Below the pieces are notes generated by a model. The model worked only from the letters and a program-made list of their open reading frames with translations, was not told where the DNA came from and ran no database searches. 64,000 nucleotides of DNA from Agrobacterium arsenijevicii (lineage in GTDB: Bacteria > Pseudomonadota > Alphaproteobacteria > Rhizobiales > Rhizobiaceae): positions 1 through 64,000 of the forward strand of contig JWIT01000003.1 in the NCBI GenBank assembly GCA_000949895.1. The letters are read 5' to 3'. Shown here one piece after another: positions 56,771 to 64,000 of the stretch (position 1 is the first letter of the stretch; each line of letters begins with the position of its first letter). The position numbers were made by a program, and so were the translations under genes.

Positions 56771-56813
56771 TTTAAGCACCGAGTAAATGGTTTTATGCGC
56801 GAGCATCACCACA

Positions 56814-56934
56814 CCCTCATTCCTGTGCTTGTCACAGGAATCCAGTCGACGCACGTCTGTGCGGCGGGAAGAGCCTTTTCAGCCCAAGGACTTGGGCTGG
56901 CTAGATTCCTGTGACAAGCACAGGAATGAGGGGA
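56814..56934. repeat. Composite palindrome with two inverted ATTCCTGTG units
   Basis: Unit one at 56819-56841 (ATTCCTGTG-CTTGT-CACAGGAAT) and unit two at 56905-56927 (ATTCCTGTG-ACAAG-CACAGGAAT) face each other. With their CCCTC/GAGGGG flanks they form a roughly 120-nt inverted element that also has a central stem (AGCCCAAG / CTTGGGCT, 56881-56898). A single unit is found at 3819-3841. Lies between ndk and the lipoprotein gene. Confidence 0.8.
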
Positions 56935-56939
56935 GGTAG

Positions 56940-57452
56940 TCACGACGCCGGACACCCCTCGGCAGGCCGCATATCCGTCGTGCCGTCCGCTTTGAACACT
57001 TCCGGATTCGGTGTGTAGAGTGGGCCGACCACCAGCGGTTTGGCGGGAAGAAGCGACTGGTCGGTGTCGGAGCGGATCGTGGTCTCTATCGTTTGCAGGA
57101 TATCACCCTCCGGCCCTTTGATGCGGATGGTGACCTTGTAGGGGCGGTCCTGCTTCACGCACTCGACCGGTGGGCTTTGGACGGCGATCTTTTCGTCTTT
57201 CGGGAAAATCTTGTCCTTGGTCGTCAGGTCGAGGCCGCCGCGAGGATTTTCAAACGTCGCCTCCAGCGTGCTGCCGTCGCGGATAGGCGCGATGCGCTGC
57301 AGGGTCACGAGATAGGTGGCGATCGCCACGCGGTAGTTGAAGACGAACATGCGGCCGGAAATCTTGGCGACATCGCGCGGCTCGTCCCGCTGGCAAGCGG
57401 AAAGACCGAGCAACGCCACGACTGCCAGCATTGGAATGGCAATTCCTTTCAT
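56940..57452 (-). CDS. Small lipoprotein of unknown function
   Basis: 170 residues from the ATG at 57452 (MKGIAIPMLAVVALLGLSAC). The lipobox LSAC puts the modified Cys near residue 20. The rest is a beta-rich domain with RMFVFNYRVAIATYLVTLQR, KIFPKDEKIAVQSPPVECVK and PYKVTIRIKGPEGDILQTIE. I do not recognise a named family. The start overlaps the stop of the CGNR gene by ATGA (57449-57452), so they share a transcript. A GGAGG site is present a few bases upstream. Confidence 0.75.
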   Translation of the reverse strand: MKGIAIPMLAVVALLGLSACQRDEPRDVAKISGRMFVFNYRVAIATYLVTLQRIAPIRDGSTLEATFENPRGGLDLTTKDKIFPKDEKIAVQSPPVECVKQDRPYKVTIRIKGPEGDILQTIETTIRSDTDQSLLPAKPLVVGPLYTPNPEVFKADGTTDMRPAEGCPAS

Positions 57453-58000
57453 GTCCGCCCCTCCTTTTTTCGGTGATAATGCCTGCTGGCTTTCTGCCGG
57501 TTGCCGCAAACCGTCATGTCGCACCAGATGCGGCTTCTGTTCTTGCTGCGGTCGATGAACAGCCAGCCGCAATTGCCGCAAATCTTCAGCCGTTCCTGCG
57601 TCTCTGCCGAAAGCAGCGACAGGGCGGAATGGGCGGTCGCATTGCCAAGGCTTTCACTCAAGGGAAACGACCGCAGCGCCGTGCCGCAGGCGAAGAGAAG
57701 CTCGGCAAGCCTGCCATCGTCATTGCTGCCATTGGCGATCGAAGAACGGAAATAGTCGTCGATAGCCTCACGCAGACCGAGAAAAACCGGCCGCTTTTCC
57801 GCTTCGGGCGCAAAAAGGGCGGGAAACCTGTCGCGCTCTGCCCCCAGCCGGGTCGACGCCTCGGCAAAGGTGGCGATCTGCTCGGGCGCGGCGAAACGGT
57901 CGACTGATTTTGCCGCGTCGGCGCGCAGGATGACGCTATTGGCGACATCGAGGGCCAATGCGCCGCCTGCAAAACGATGTTCTGTCCAGCGAAATGTCAT
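57449..58000 (-). CDS. CGNR zinc-finger (ABATE-domain) regulator
   Basis: 183 residues. N-terminal ABATE-like domain (FAGGALALDVANSVILR ... FAEASTRLGAE), then a C-terminal zf-CGNR: CGNCGWLFIDRSKNRSRIWC ... CGNRQKASRHYHRKK, with four cysteines and a basic end. Family members are predicted transcription regulators. No ribosome site precedes the ATG, and a TATAAT box ends five bases upstream of it, so the message may be leaderless. Divergent from the LivH-like permease. Confidence 0.85.
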   Translation of the reverse strand: MTFRWTEHRFAGGALALDVANSVILRADAAKSVDRFAAPEQIATFAEASTRLGAERDRFPALFAPEAEKRPVFLGLREAIDDYFRSSIANGSNDDGRLAELLFACGTALRSFPLSESLGNATAHSALSLLSAETQERLKICGNCGWLFIDRSKNRSRIWCDMTVCGNRQKASRHYHRKKEGRT

Positions 58001-58004
58001 GCCA

Positions 58005-58042
58005 CATTATAACTGTCAAAATGGATTTTAATAGTTATAATG
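58005..58042. promoter_or_regulatory. Symmetric divergent promoter/operator (CGNR gene vs permease)
   Basis: CATTATAACT (58005-58014) and AGTTATAATG (58033-58042) are perfect 10-bp inverted arms with an 18-nt spacer. Each arm holds a perfect TATAAT on its own outgoing strand (58011-58006 minus, 58036-58041 plus). This gives two back-to-back -10 boxes inside one palindrome, a good operator for the adjacent CGNR regulator. Confidence 0.65.
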
Positions 58043-58058
58043 CGACGGGGAGGACGGA

Positions 58059-58955
58059 TTGGCTTATTTCCTGCAACAATTGCTGAATGCCGTGCCGGTA
58101 GCCTCGCTTTATGCGGTTCTGGCCTTCGGCTACGCCATTGCCTTCTCGGTTACGAAACGGGCCGATGTCACCTATGGCGCGATTTTCGCTTTCGCCGGTC
58201 AGACCTGCCTGCTGTTTGCCGATTTCGGCTGGAACCGGCTGTGGCTGGTCTTGCCCGCAACGCTTGCGCTTGGGGCAGGGGCGGGCCTGTTCGGCGGGTT
58301 ATGGGCGGCGGCTTTCATCGGCAGGGCAGTGATGCGGCCGCTGGCAAAAGCCTCCCCAAATGCGGTGACGGTCGCCTCCATCGGCGTGCTGATTGCGCTT
58401 ACCGAAAGTGCCAGACTCGCTGCCGGAACCCGCCAGCTCTGGCTGCCGCCGCTTTTGTCCGAGCCGGTGCGTTTCTGGGCCGACGGCACTTTCGCCGTGA
58501 CCCTCACACCGATGCAGATGCTGAACACGGCTGCCTTCTGCCTGCTCGTTCTCGCAGGCTCCTATTATTTGCGACGTTCCGGTTTTGGCCGCTGCTGGAA
58601 GGCTGTGTCGGACGATGCTTTCGCCGCCTCGCTATGCGGTGTGAATGCGGGCAGGATATTCCTGCTGTCCTATTGCGCGGCGGGCCTCGTCGCCGCCATC
58701 GCCGGTGTATTGGCGACGTTTTATTACGGCACCATGGATTTCGGCGCTGGTCTGGTGTTCGGCCTGAAGGTGGTGTTGATTTCGGCGGCGGGCGGTTATG
58801 CAAGCCCGCTTCTCTGCGCGCTGGGAGCCGCCGCCGTCGGTTTTGCTGAAACGTTGTGGGTCGGTTACGGCCCGGTCATCTGGCGAGATGCGGCGGTTCT
58901 GGCGCTTCTGGTCGGCTGGCTGATCGTCATGCGCAGCAGGGTGCAGGCGCCTTAG
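58059..58955 (+). CDS. LivH-like ABC permease without visible partners
   Basis: 298 residues, TTG start behind GGGGAGGACGGA. Branched-chain amino acid type (LivH) permease: YFLQQLLNAVPVASLYAVLAFGYAIAFSV, RPLAKASPNAVTVASIGVLI, RSGFGRCWKAVSDDAFAASLCGVN (the coupling loop) and YGTMDFGAGLVFGLKVVLIS. Eight or more helices. The LivM, LivF/LivG ATPases and binding protein are absent nearby. It may borrow another system's ATPase or be a remnant. Likely controlled by the divergent CGNR gene. Confidence 0.86.
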   Translation: MAYFLQQLLNAVPVASLYAVLAFGYAIAFSVTKRADVTYGAIFAFAGQTCLLFADFGWNRLWLVLPATLALGAGAGLFGGLWAAAFIGRAVMRPLAKASPNAVTVASIGVLIALTESARLAAGTRQLWLPPLLSEPVRFWADGTFAVTLTPMQMLNTAAFCLLVLAGSYYLRRSGFGRCWKAVSDDAFAASLCGVNAGRIFLLSYCAAGLVAAIAGVLATFYYGTMDFGAGLVFGLKVVLISAAGGYASPLLCALGAAAVGFAETLWVGYGPVIWRDAAVLALLVGWLIVMRSRVQAP

Positions 58956-59002
58956 AGCATTCCCAGGAAAAGTGGTGTCCGGTTTTCCGTCAGGAAATGC
59001 GA
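58954..59002. repeat. GAGCATT-type hairpin repeat
   Basis: GCATTCC / GGAAATGC outer arms with AGGAAAA / TTTTCCG inner arms form a long imperfect hairpin beginning at AGAGCATT. It overlaps the permease stop and lies before the convergent moaE end. It resembles dispersed rhizobial intergenic palindromes and may serve as a bidirectional transcript end. Confidence 0.65.
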
Positions 59003-59014
59003 AAAGACGAAGCG

Positions 59015-59482
59015 TTACCGCCACTTGTCCTTGGCCGTGTCGTCGGTCGCCTTTGCGGCAACCCAGTCACCCGTCGCGCCATCCTTGCCATGTTCCTTCT
59101 TCCAGAATGGCGCGGATGTCTTGAGGTAGTCCATCACGAAATTGGCGCCGTCGAAAGCGGCCTGCCGGTGGCTGGAAGCGGCGATGACGAGGACGATATT
59201 CTCGCCGGTGGCGATCTTGCCGTGGCGATGGATGGCGGTGAGGCCGAGAAGGGCGAAGCGCTCAATGGCGAGTGCGGCGATACGGGTCATTTCCGCTTCC
59301 GCCATGCCGGGATAATGTTCGAGTTCCAGCGCCGCCAGTGTGCCGCCATCATCACGGCAAAGCCCGGTGAAAGCCACGACCGCGCCGATGCTTTTATCGC
59401 CTTCCGTCAGCCTGCGGGTTTCTTCCGCAGCGTCGAAATCCTGTGCCTGCACGCGGATTGTCGGCTTGACGGCTGGCTGCAT
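59015..59482 (-). CDS. moaE: Molybdopterin synthase, large subunit
   Basis: 155 residues. MoaE blocks: GAVVAFTGLCRDDG (residues 33-46), LELEHYPGMAEAEM, ALIHRHGKIATGENIVLVIA-like wording (GLTAIHRHGKIATGENIVLV) and a C-terminal FWKKEH containing the active-site Lys. Converts precursor Z to molybdopterin using MoaD thiocarboxylate. Lies four bases after moaD. No other Mo-cofactor genes are in the window. Confidence 0.94.
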   Translation of the reverse strand: MQPAVKPTIRVQAQDFDAAEETRRLTEGDKSIGAVVAFTGLCRDDGGTLAALELEHYPGMAEAEMTRIAALAIERFALLGLTAIHRHGKIATGENIVLVIAASSHRQAAFDGANFVMDYLKTSAPFWKKEHGKDGATGDWVAAKATDDTAKDKWR

Positions 59483-59486
59483 CCGC

Positions 59487-59744
59487 TCATCCCCCGGTCA
59501 TCGGCGGAAAGATGCCGATTTCGCGCGCCCCGGCAATGCTCTCGTCATGTTCGACATGTTCCTGATTGACGGCAACGCGAATGACATCGGGGAATTCAAA
59601 TGCAGCTTCGTAATTTTCGCCACGGGTCGAAAGATAGGCAATCAGCTCGCCGGCCGTCGTCACGGAGGAGGGGATATCCAGTTCTTCTTCCGCCGTACCG
59701 ATCTTCTCGCGCACCCAGGCGAAATAAACGATCCGCGCCATCAT
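59487..59744 (-). CDS. moaD: Molybdopterin synthase, small sulfur-carrier subunit
   Basis: 85 residues, beta-grasp fold (RIVYFAWVREKIGTAEEELD; VIRVAVNQEHVEHD) ending in the required Gly-Gly (FPPMTGG), where the thiocarboxylate forms. Its ATG overlaps the pgsA stop (ATGA, 59741-59744) and moaE follows four nt later, so pgsA-moaD-moaE are one unit, an order conserved in rhizobia. Confidence 0.94.
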   Translation of the reverse strand: MMARIVYFAWVREKIGTAEEELDIPSSVTTAGELIAYLSTRGENYEAAFEFPDVIRVAVNQEHVEHDESIAGAREIGIFPPMTGG

Positions 59745-60328
59745 TCTTCGTCCACGATGTGCTTGAGACCCGCTTTGAAGTAGTCATAGCCGGTATACAT
59801 GGTGAGTGCCGCGGCAAGCCAGAGAAGCGTAATTCCCATCTCGGTCGTGTAGGGCAGAACCTTGTCGCCCGCAGGACCGGCAAGCAGGAAGGCGATGGCA
59901 ACCATCTGGATGGTGGTCTTCCATTTGGCGATGCGGGTCACGGGAACGCTGACCTTCAGCGCCGCCAGATATTCGCGCAGGCCCGAGACCAGAATTTCGC
60001 GGCAGAGAATGGTAATGGCGGCCCAGAGCGACCAGCCGGCAATGGTGCCGTCAGCGGCCATCAGGAGCAGCACCGAGGCCACCAGCAGCTTGTCGGCGAT
60101 CGGGTCCAGCATGCGGCCGATATTGGAGGTCTGGTTCCAGATGCGGGCCAGATACCCATCGAGAAAATCGGTAAGCGAGGCGATGATGAACAGCCAAAGC
60201 GCCGTCCAGCGCGCAAAATCCGAGCTTTCCAGTTTTCCTTCGACGTAAAAACACAAAACGATGACAGGAACCGCCAATATGCGGGCATAGGTGAGGAGAT
60301 TGGGAATATTGTATGCGCGCGAAGCCAT
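59741..60328 (-). CDS. pgsA: CDP-diacylglycerol--glycerol-3-phosphate 3-phosphatidyltransferase
   Basis: 195 residues. The CDP-alcohol phosphotransferase motif is intact: DFLDGYLARIWNQTSNIGRM ... LDPIADK. NIPNLLTYARILAVPVIVL at the N-terminus is typical. Four to six helices. It makes phosphatidylglycerol phosphate, the entry to PG and cardiolipin. It lies 102 nt downstream of uvrC on the same strand; the uvrC-pgsA pairing is frequent in proteobacteria. Confidence 0.95.
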   Translation of the reverse strand: MASRAYNIPNLLTYARILAVPVIVLCFYVEGKLESSDFARWTALWLFIIASLTDFLDGYLARIWNQTSNIGRMLDPIADKLLVASVLLLMAADGTIAGWSLWAAITILCREILVSGLREYLAALKVSVPVTRIAKWKTTIQMVAIAFLLAGPAGDKVLPYTTEMGITLLWLAAALTMYTGYDYFKAGLKHIVDEE

Positions 60329-60430
60329 GGGAAACCTGTCAGTCTGGATAAGCTGCCTTGATGCCGCCCCTGACGCATAGGGTCAACACGTTATTATGTT
60401 TTTTTAGCAGTTCGTCACGACAGCGCGGCG

Positions 60431-62476
60431 TCAATCGCCACCACTCTCGTGGAAGTGATTGTAGATTTGCCGCGCCACCGCTTCGGAAATGCCGGTGACG
60501 TTCATTAGATCGTTGAGACCGGCACGGGAAACCGCCTTCGCAGTCCCGAAATGCTGTAGCAGGGAGCGCTTGCGTCCGGGGCCGATTCCCGAGATTTCAT
60601 CCAGCGGATTGCGCACCATTTCCTTCTTGCGCCGCGCCCGGTGCGAACCGATGGCGAAACGGTGCGCCTCGTCGCGCATGCGCTGTATGAAATAAAGCAC
60701 GGGATCACGCGGCGGCAGGGAAAAATCGCTGCGGCCATCCGCGAAGAAACGTTCACGGCCCGCCTCGCGGTCCACACCCTTTGCCACGCCGATGGCGATG
60801 ACGCTGTCGCGAATGTCGAGTTCATCGAGAATGGCGCGCACCGCTGTCATCTGTCCCTGACCACCGTCAATCAGGATCACATCCGGCCAGGCCGGGAAGG
60901 GCATGTCGGCGGCCTCCTCCGGTGTCGGCTTGTGATTGCGGTCGGGCTTGCCCTCTTCCTTCAATAGGCGCGAGAAACGACGGGTCATCACCTCGCGCAT
61001 CATGCCGAAGTCGTCACCGGGGGTGATGTCGGTCGATTTGATGTTGAACTTGCGGTACTGATTCTTGACGAAGCCTTCGGGCCCCGCCACCACCATGCCG
61101 CCCACGGCATTGGTGCCCATGATGTGCGAGTTGTCGTAAATCTCAATCCGGCGCGGCACATAGGGAAGGTTGAAGGTTTCCGCAAAACCCTTCAGCAACC
61201 GCGCCTGTGACGATGTTTCCGCCAGCTTGCGGCCATGCGCCTCGCGCGCATTGGCAAGAACGTGGTCGGTTATGTCTTTCTTTTCGCCGCGCTGCGGCAC
61301 GCTGATCGTGACCTTGTGTCCGGCTTTTTCACCGAGAGCCGCCGCCAGCAGTTCCTCTTCTTCCACGGTTTCGGAAAGCAGGATCTGCTTCGGCACCGGC
61401 TTGTCATCGTAAAATTGCGCAAGGAACGCATTGAGGATTTCTGAGCCGGGCAGCGACGGGTCTGCCTTCGGGAAATAGGCGCGGTTGCCCCAGTTCTGGC
61501 CGGTGCGGAAAAAGAACACCTGAATGCAGGATATGCCGCCCTCGTGATGGATGGCGAAGACATCCGCCTCCTCGATGCCGGCCGGGTTGATGCCCTGATG
61601 GCTCTGGACGTGCGAGAGCGCCGCCAGCCGGTCGCGATAAACGGCAGCGCGTTCGAAATCGAGATCCTCGGCCGCCTCGTTCATCTGCCGCGCAATCGCG
61701 GTTTTGACGCTCTGGCTCTTGCCGGACAGGAAATCCTTGGCTTCCTTGACGAGTTCCGCATACCCCTGATCGCTGACCTCATGCGTGCAGGGGCCGGAAC
61801 AGCGCTTGATCTGGTAAAGAAGACAGGGGCGCGTGCGGGTTTCGAAAACGCTGTCGGTGCAGGTGCGGATCAAGAAGGCGCGTTGCAGCGAATTGATCGT
61901 GCGGCCGACGGCGCCGGCAGAGGCGAACGGCCCGAAATAATCGCCCTTGCGCGCCCTCGCACCCCGGTGCTTGAAGATTGCCGGTGCACGATTGTCGGCG
62001 GTAATGAGAATATAGGGAAACGACTTGTCGTCACGCAAAAGCACATTAAAGCGTGGCCGCAAGCGCTTGATCAGATTCGCTTCCAGGAGAAGCGCTTCGG
62101 TCTCCGTGCGGGTGGTGACGAATTCCATATGGGCGGTCAGCCGCACCATCTGGGCGATGCGGTTGGAATGCACACGGCCCTGCGCATAGTTGCCGACGCG
62201 CTTCTTCAGCGAGCGCGCCTTGCCGACGTAGAGAACGTCGTTCGCCTCGTTGAACATGCGGTAGACACCCGGCGAGTTCGGCAGGTGTTTGACGAATTCG
62301 CCGATCAGATCCATGCCCTTCAGGCCGGATTCGTTTTTCCAGCCAGCATTCCAGTCCATGCCGACGACGTCGCGCGGGGCCTCTGTCGCATCTGTTGCGG
62401 CAAGGCTGGCATCGTCGTCTTCATCATCGGTTTCATCGAACAGAATACCGCCGTCAGGCAGCTTCTTTCCGTTCAT
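60431..62476 (-). CDS. uvrC: Excinuclease ABC subunit C
   Basis: 681 residues, longer than E. coli UvrC (about 610) because of a lead of about 50 residues ([20 protein letters not shown] ...). GIY-YIG nuclease ([20 protein letters not shown]), a Cys cluster [16 protein letters not shown] motif region, RNase H-like endonuclease ([31 protein letters not shown]), and a double helix-hairpin-helix ([20 protein letters not shown]). It cuts both sides of UV lesions. The ATG overlaps the SDR stop (62473-62476). Confidence 0.96.
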   Translation of the reverse strand: MNGKKLPDGGILFDETDDEDDDASLAATDATEAPRDVVGMDWNAGWKNESGLKGMDLIGEFVKHLPNSPGVYRMFNEANDVLYVGKARSLKKRVGNYAQGRVHSNRIAQMVRLTAHMEFVTTRTETEALLLEANLIKRLRPRFNVLLRDDKSFPYILITADNRAPAIFKHRGARARKGDYFGPFASAGAVGRTINSLQRAFLIRTCTDSVFETRTRPCLLYQIKRCSGPCTHEVSDQGYAELVKEAKDFLSGKSQSVKTAIARQMNEAAEDLDFERAAVYRDRLAALSHVQSHQGINPAGIEEADVFAIHHEGGISCIQVFFFRTGQNWGNRAYFPKADPSLPGSEILNAFLAQFYDDKPVPKQILLSETVEEEELLAAALGEKAGHKVTISVPQRGEKKDITDHVLANAREAHGRKLAETSSQARLLKGFAETFNLPYVPRRIEIYDNSHIMGTNAVGGMVVAGPEGFVKNQYRKFNIKSTDITPGDDFGMMREVMTRRFSRLLKEEGKPDRNHKPTPEEAADMPFPAWPDVILIDGGQGQMTAVRAILDELDIRDSVIAIGVAKGVDREAGRERFFADGRSDFSLPPRDPVLYFIQRMRDEAHRFAIGSHRARRKKEMVRNPLDEISGIGPGRKRSLLQHFGTAKAVSRAGLNDLMNVTGISEAVARQIYNHFHESGGD

Positions 62477-63261
62477 TCAGTTATCTCCGCCACATCAGGG
62501 GTTTCCCAGCCAAGATGCTGGCCGCCGTCGAGCGCGATCATTTGTCCGGTGATCGACGGCGTGTCAAAAAGAAAGCGAATCGTCCGCCCGAACTCATCGG
62601 GTTCCGGACCACGCTTTAATATAAGGCCGTCGATCTGCGCCTGAAAGTCCTCCGGCGCCTGTCTTTCGCTTTTGAAGGAGGGACCCGGCCCGATGGCGTT
62701 GACCCGTACCCGCGGTGCAAAGCTCTGCGCCATGGTCCGCGTCGCGGTCCAAAGGGCGGATTTCGAAAGCGTATAGGAGTAAAAACGCGGCGTGAGCGCA
62801 AGCACGCGCTGATCGATGACGTTGACGATCAGCCCGGATTTATCCTGCGGCAATTGCTGGACAAAGGCTGCCGCAATGAGGGATGGCGCCCGGACATGCA
62901 CGGAAAAATGCGCGTCGAAGATCGCCGGATCGGGCGTTTCCGCCGAATCGTCGAGAAAAATGGACGCATTGTTGACGACGACGCCGATGGGGCCGAGGGC
63001 GGAAGACGCCTGTTCGACAAGCGCCATCGTCGGCGATGATTGTGTCAGGTCCGCCTGAACGGCAACGGCTCTGCCACCTTTTTGCCTTATTTCGTTAGCG
63101 AATTCCTCGGCTTGCGCCATCGAGGCATTAGCGTGCACAGCAATCGCAAAGCCATTGGAGGCCAAATCCGTGGCGATCGCCCGCCCAAGCCGCCGGGCGG
63201 CACCCGTTATCAAGACTGTCTTCGGTATATTTTCTTTCACAGCGGACCTGCATTTGCTCAT
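62473..63261 (-). CDS. SDR of the pteridine-reductase (FolM/PTR1-like) type
   Basis: 262 residues from the ATG at 63261 ([20 protein letters not shown]). The cofactor loop [12 protein letters not shown] fits the TGX3RXG pattern of pteridine reductases rather than TGX3GXG of ordinary SDRs. [28 protein letters not shown] (Tyr/Lys) and NAIGPGPSF follow. FolM in E. coli reduces dihydromonapterin and weakly dihydrofolate. It is the first gene of an SDR-uvrC run, joined by ATGA. Confidence 0.82.
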   Translation of the reverse strand: MSKCRSAVKENIPKTVLITGAARRLGRAIATDLASNGFAIAVHANASMAQAEEFANEIRQKGGRAVAVQADLTQSSPTMALVEQASSALGPIGVVVNNASIFLDDSAETPDPAIFDAHFSVHVRAPSLIAAAFVQQLPQDKSGLIVNVIDQRVLALTPRFYSYTLSKSALWTATRTMAQSFAPRVRVNAIGPGPSFKSERQAPEDFQAQIDGLILKRGPEPDEFGRTIRFLFDTPSITGQMIALDGGQHLGWETPDVAEITE

Positions 63262-63609
63262 ACACGCCCTATTTGCTGGATATAAACGCAAATCGCAAGC
63301 TGTCCGTTGACGGTAAAAGAATTGTGTCTGTTTTTACTCACAATGTAATTTCAATTTAATTTGAATAAAACTAAGTTTAAATTCGATCTATTGGAAATTA
63401 AGTTTCCGGTAGGGTTAATAAAACCCTTGTGGCAATTAGGCAACGTCTAATTCTAGTCACGCCTCTGCCCCAAACAATTCACATTTTGGCTCTTTGATCT
63501 CCGCATTCTCCCATCAAATTCAGTTTTCAGAGGGGCGATTAACCCGACGATTTTTACCGCGTCTAAAAACAATGTTTTGAGTACGGCGCGGTCCTGAAAG
63601 GAGAATAAC
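63262..63609 (+). promoter_or_regulatory. 348-nt promoter region of the outer-membrane protein
   Basis: No gene is recognisable. The stretch 63,320-63,450 is A/T-rich (TCAATTTAATTTGAATAAAA) with a small repeat (GGGTTAATAAAACCC, 63,413-63,427). The ATG is preceded by GAAAGGAGAATAAC, a strong ribosome site. Orthologous RopB/AopB genes are known to respond to acid through ChvG-ChvI, but I cannot identify a binding box here. Confidence 0.45.
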
Positions 63610-64000
63610 ATGCGTATTTTCGTAGCAACCCTTATGGCTTCGACCATTGCAGCTGCCGGTTTCTCGGCTGCTCACGCTGCTGACGCCGTAAACGACGTGC
63701 CGCAGGCACCGGTCGCCTACGACCAGCCCGCTCCGGTCAAGAACTGGACCGGCGCTTACCTCGGTGGTACGGCCAACTACGATTGGGGCCGTTTCAGCTC
63801 CAGCAACGACGGCCGTGACGCCAAGGGCGCCGGCGGCGGTATCTACGGCGGTTACAACTGGCAGAACGGCCAGATCGTTTACGGTGCTGAAGCAGACGTA
63901 AACCTCGGCCGTGAACGCGGTTCCGCTGGTACGGTTGGCGGTAACGCCGTCGAAGGCAAGCAGGGCGTCAACGGCTCGCTGCGTGCCCGCGTCGGTTACG
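63610..64000 (+). CDS. Omp25/RopB/AopB-type outer-membrane beta-barrel, 3' end outside window
   Basis: 130 codons before the window ends, no stop. Signal peptide MRIFVATLMASTIAAAGFSA-AHAADA. Then the family start PVKNWTGAYLGGTANYDWGR, with alternating glycine/aromatic strands (GAGGGIYGGYNWQNGQIVYG) and AEADVNLGRE ... LRARVGY. This is the eight-strand Omp25/Omp31 type of Rhizobiales, close to Agrobacterium RopB/AopB in wording. The codon use is strongly biased to favoured codons, as in a highly expressed gene. Confidence 0.88.
   Translation, partial: MRIFVATLMASTIAAAGFSAAHAADAVNDVPQAPVAYDQPAPVKNWTGAYLGGTANYDWGRFSSSNDGRDAKGAGGGIYGGYNWQNGQIVYGAEADVNLGRERGSAGTVGGNAVEGKQGVNGSLRARVGY

Noticed and set aside
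61544..62644. 366-codon plus-strand frame opposite uvrC
   Set aside because: Antisense to the GIY-YIG and Cys-cluster regions of uvrC; no recognisable motif.

Overview
The window reads as a chromosomal segment of an alphaproteobacterium of the order Rhizobiales. An Agrobacterium tumefaciens/fabrum-type genome is the best guess. The reasons are the GC-rich coding style, the order of the housekeeping genes, an RopB/AopB/Omp25-type outer-membrane protein at the right edge, a second FtsI-like penicillin-binding protein, and rhizobial intergenic palindromes (RIME-like and GAGCATT/AATTCCGC types). The species call is inference from gene content, not from a database match. No rRNA, tRNA, IS element, prophage or CRISPR array was seen.

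Layout. 1-5 kb: a cut-off LysM-type envelope protein, a LOG-family phosphoribohydrolase, an orphan class B PBP and a RarD-like permease. 5-8 kb: an overlapping same-strand run of prolyl aminopeptidase, three tandem GFA-family zinc proteins and a DUF559 endonuclease-like gene broken by one in-frame stop, followed by a large inverted repeat. 8-20 kb: cysS, an SDR, purF-cvpA, radA, a parDE-type toxin-antitoxin pair, alr, an AraC regulator with azlCD, and dnaB. The alr/radA/cvpA/purF/dnaB genes are housekeeping; the parDE and araC-azlCD blocks look like insertions among them. 20-23.5 kb: a MarR-EmrB-EmrA drug-efflux operon and a second copy of the inverted repeat. 23.5-26 kb: rpsF-rpsR-DUF2232-rplI. 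26-35 kb: a Tas-like aldo-keto reductase, then fabD, fabG, acpP, fabF, mltG, a YicC-family RNase and gmk, i.e. fatty-acid and envelope synthesis plus nucleotide metabolism. 34.7-35.4 kb: a VapBC-like pair. 35.5-43.3 kb: rsmA-pdxA-surA-like-lptD-lptG-lptF, an overlapping outer-membrane/LPS-export operon. 43.5-45.6 kb: pepA-holC.

45.6-56 kb is more accessory: a sugar 1-dehydrogenase, a very AT-rich gap, a tight EAL-histidine kinase-response regulator operon followed by a secreted GlcG/HbpS-like protein, an ABC-F ATPase, a protein with a GGNEF (not GGDEF) motif and a LigE-like GST. 56-64 kb: ndk, a lipoprotein, a CGNR-type regulator divergent from a lone LivH-like permease across a symmetric promoter, moaE-moaD-pgsA, uvrC, a pteridine-reductase-like SDR, and the start of the outer-membrane protein.

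I do not see a clear-cut undescribed defence or mobile system. The best leads are the EAL/HK/RR/GlcG module, the CGNR/orphan-permease divergent promoter, the triple GFA operon with its dead DUF559 gene, and a ParE-type toxin frame with no standard start codon wired tightly to radA.
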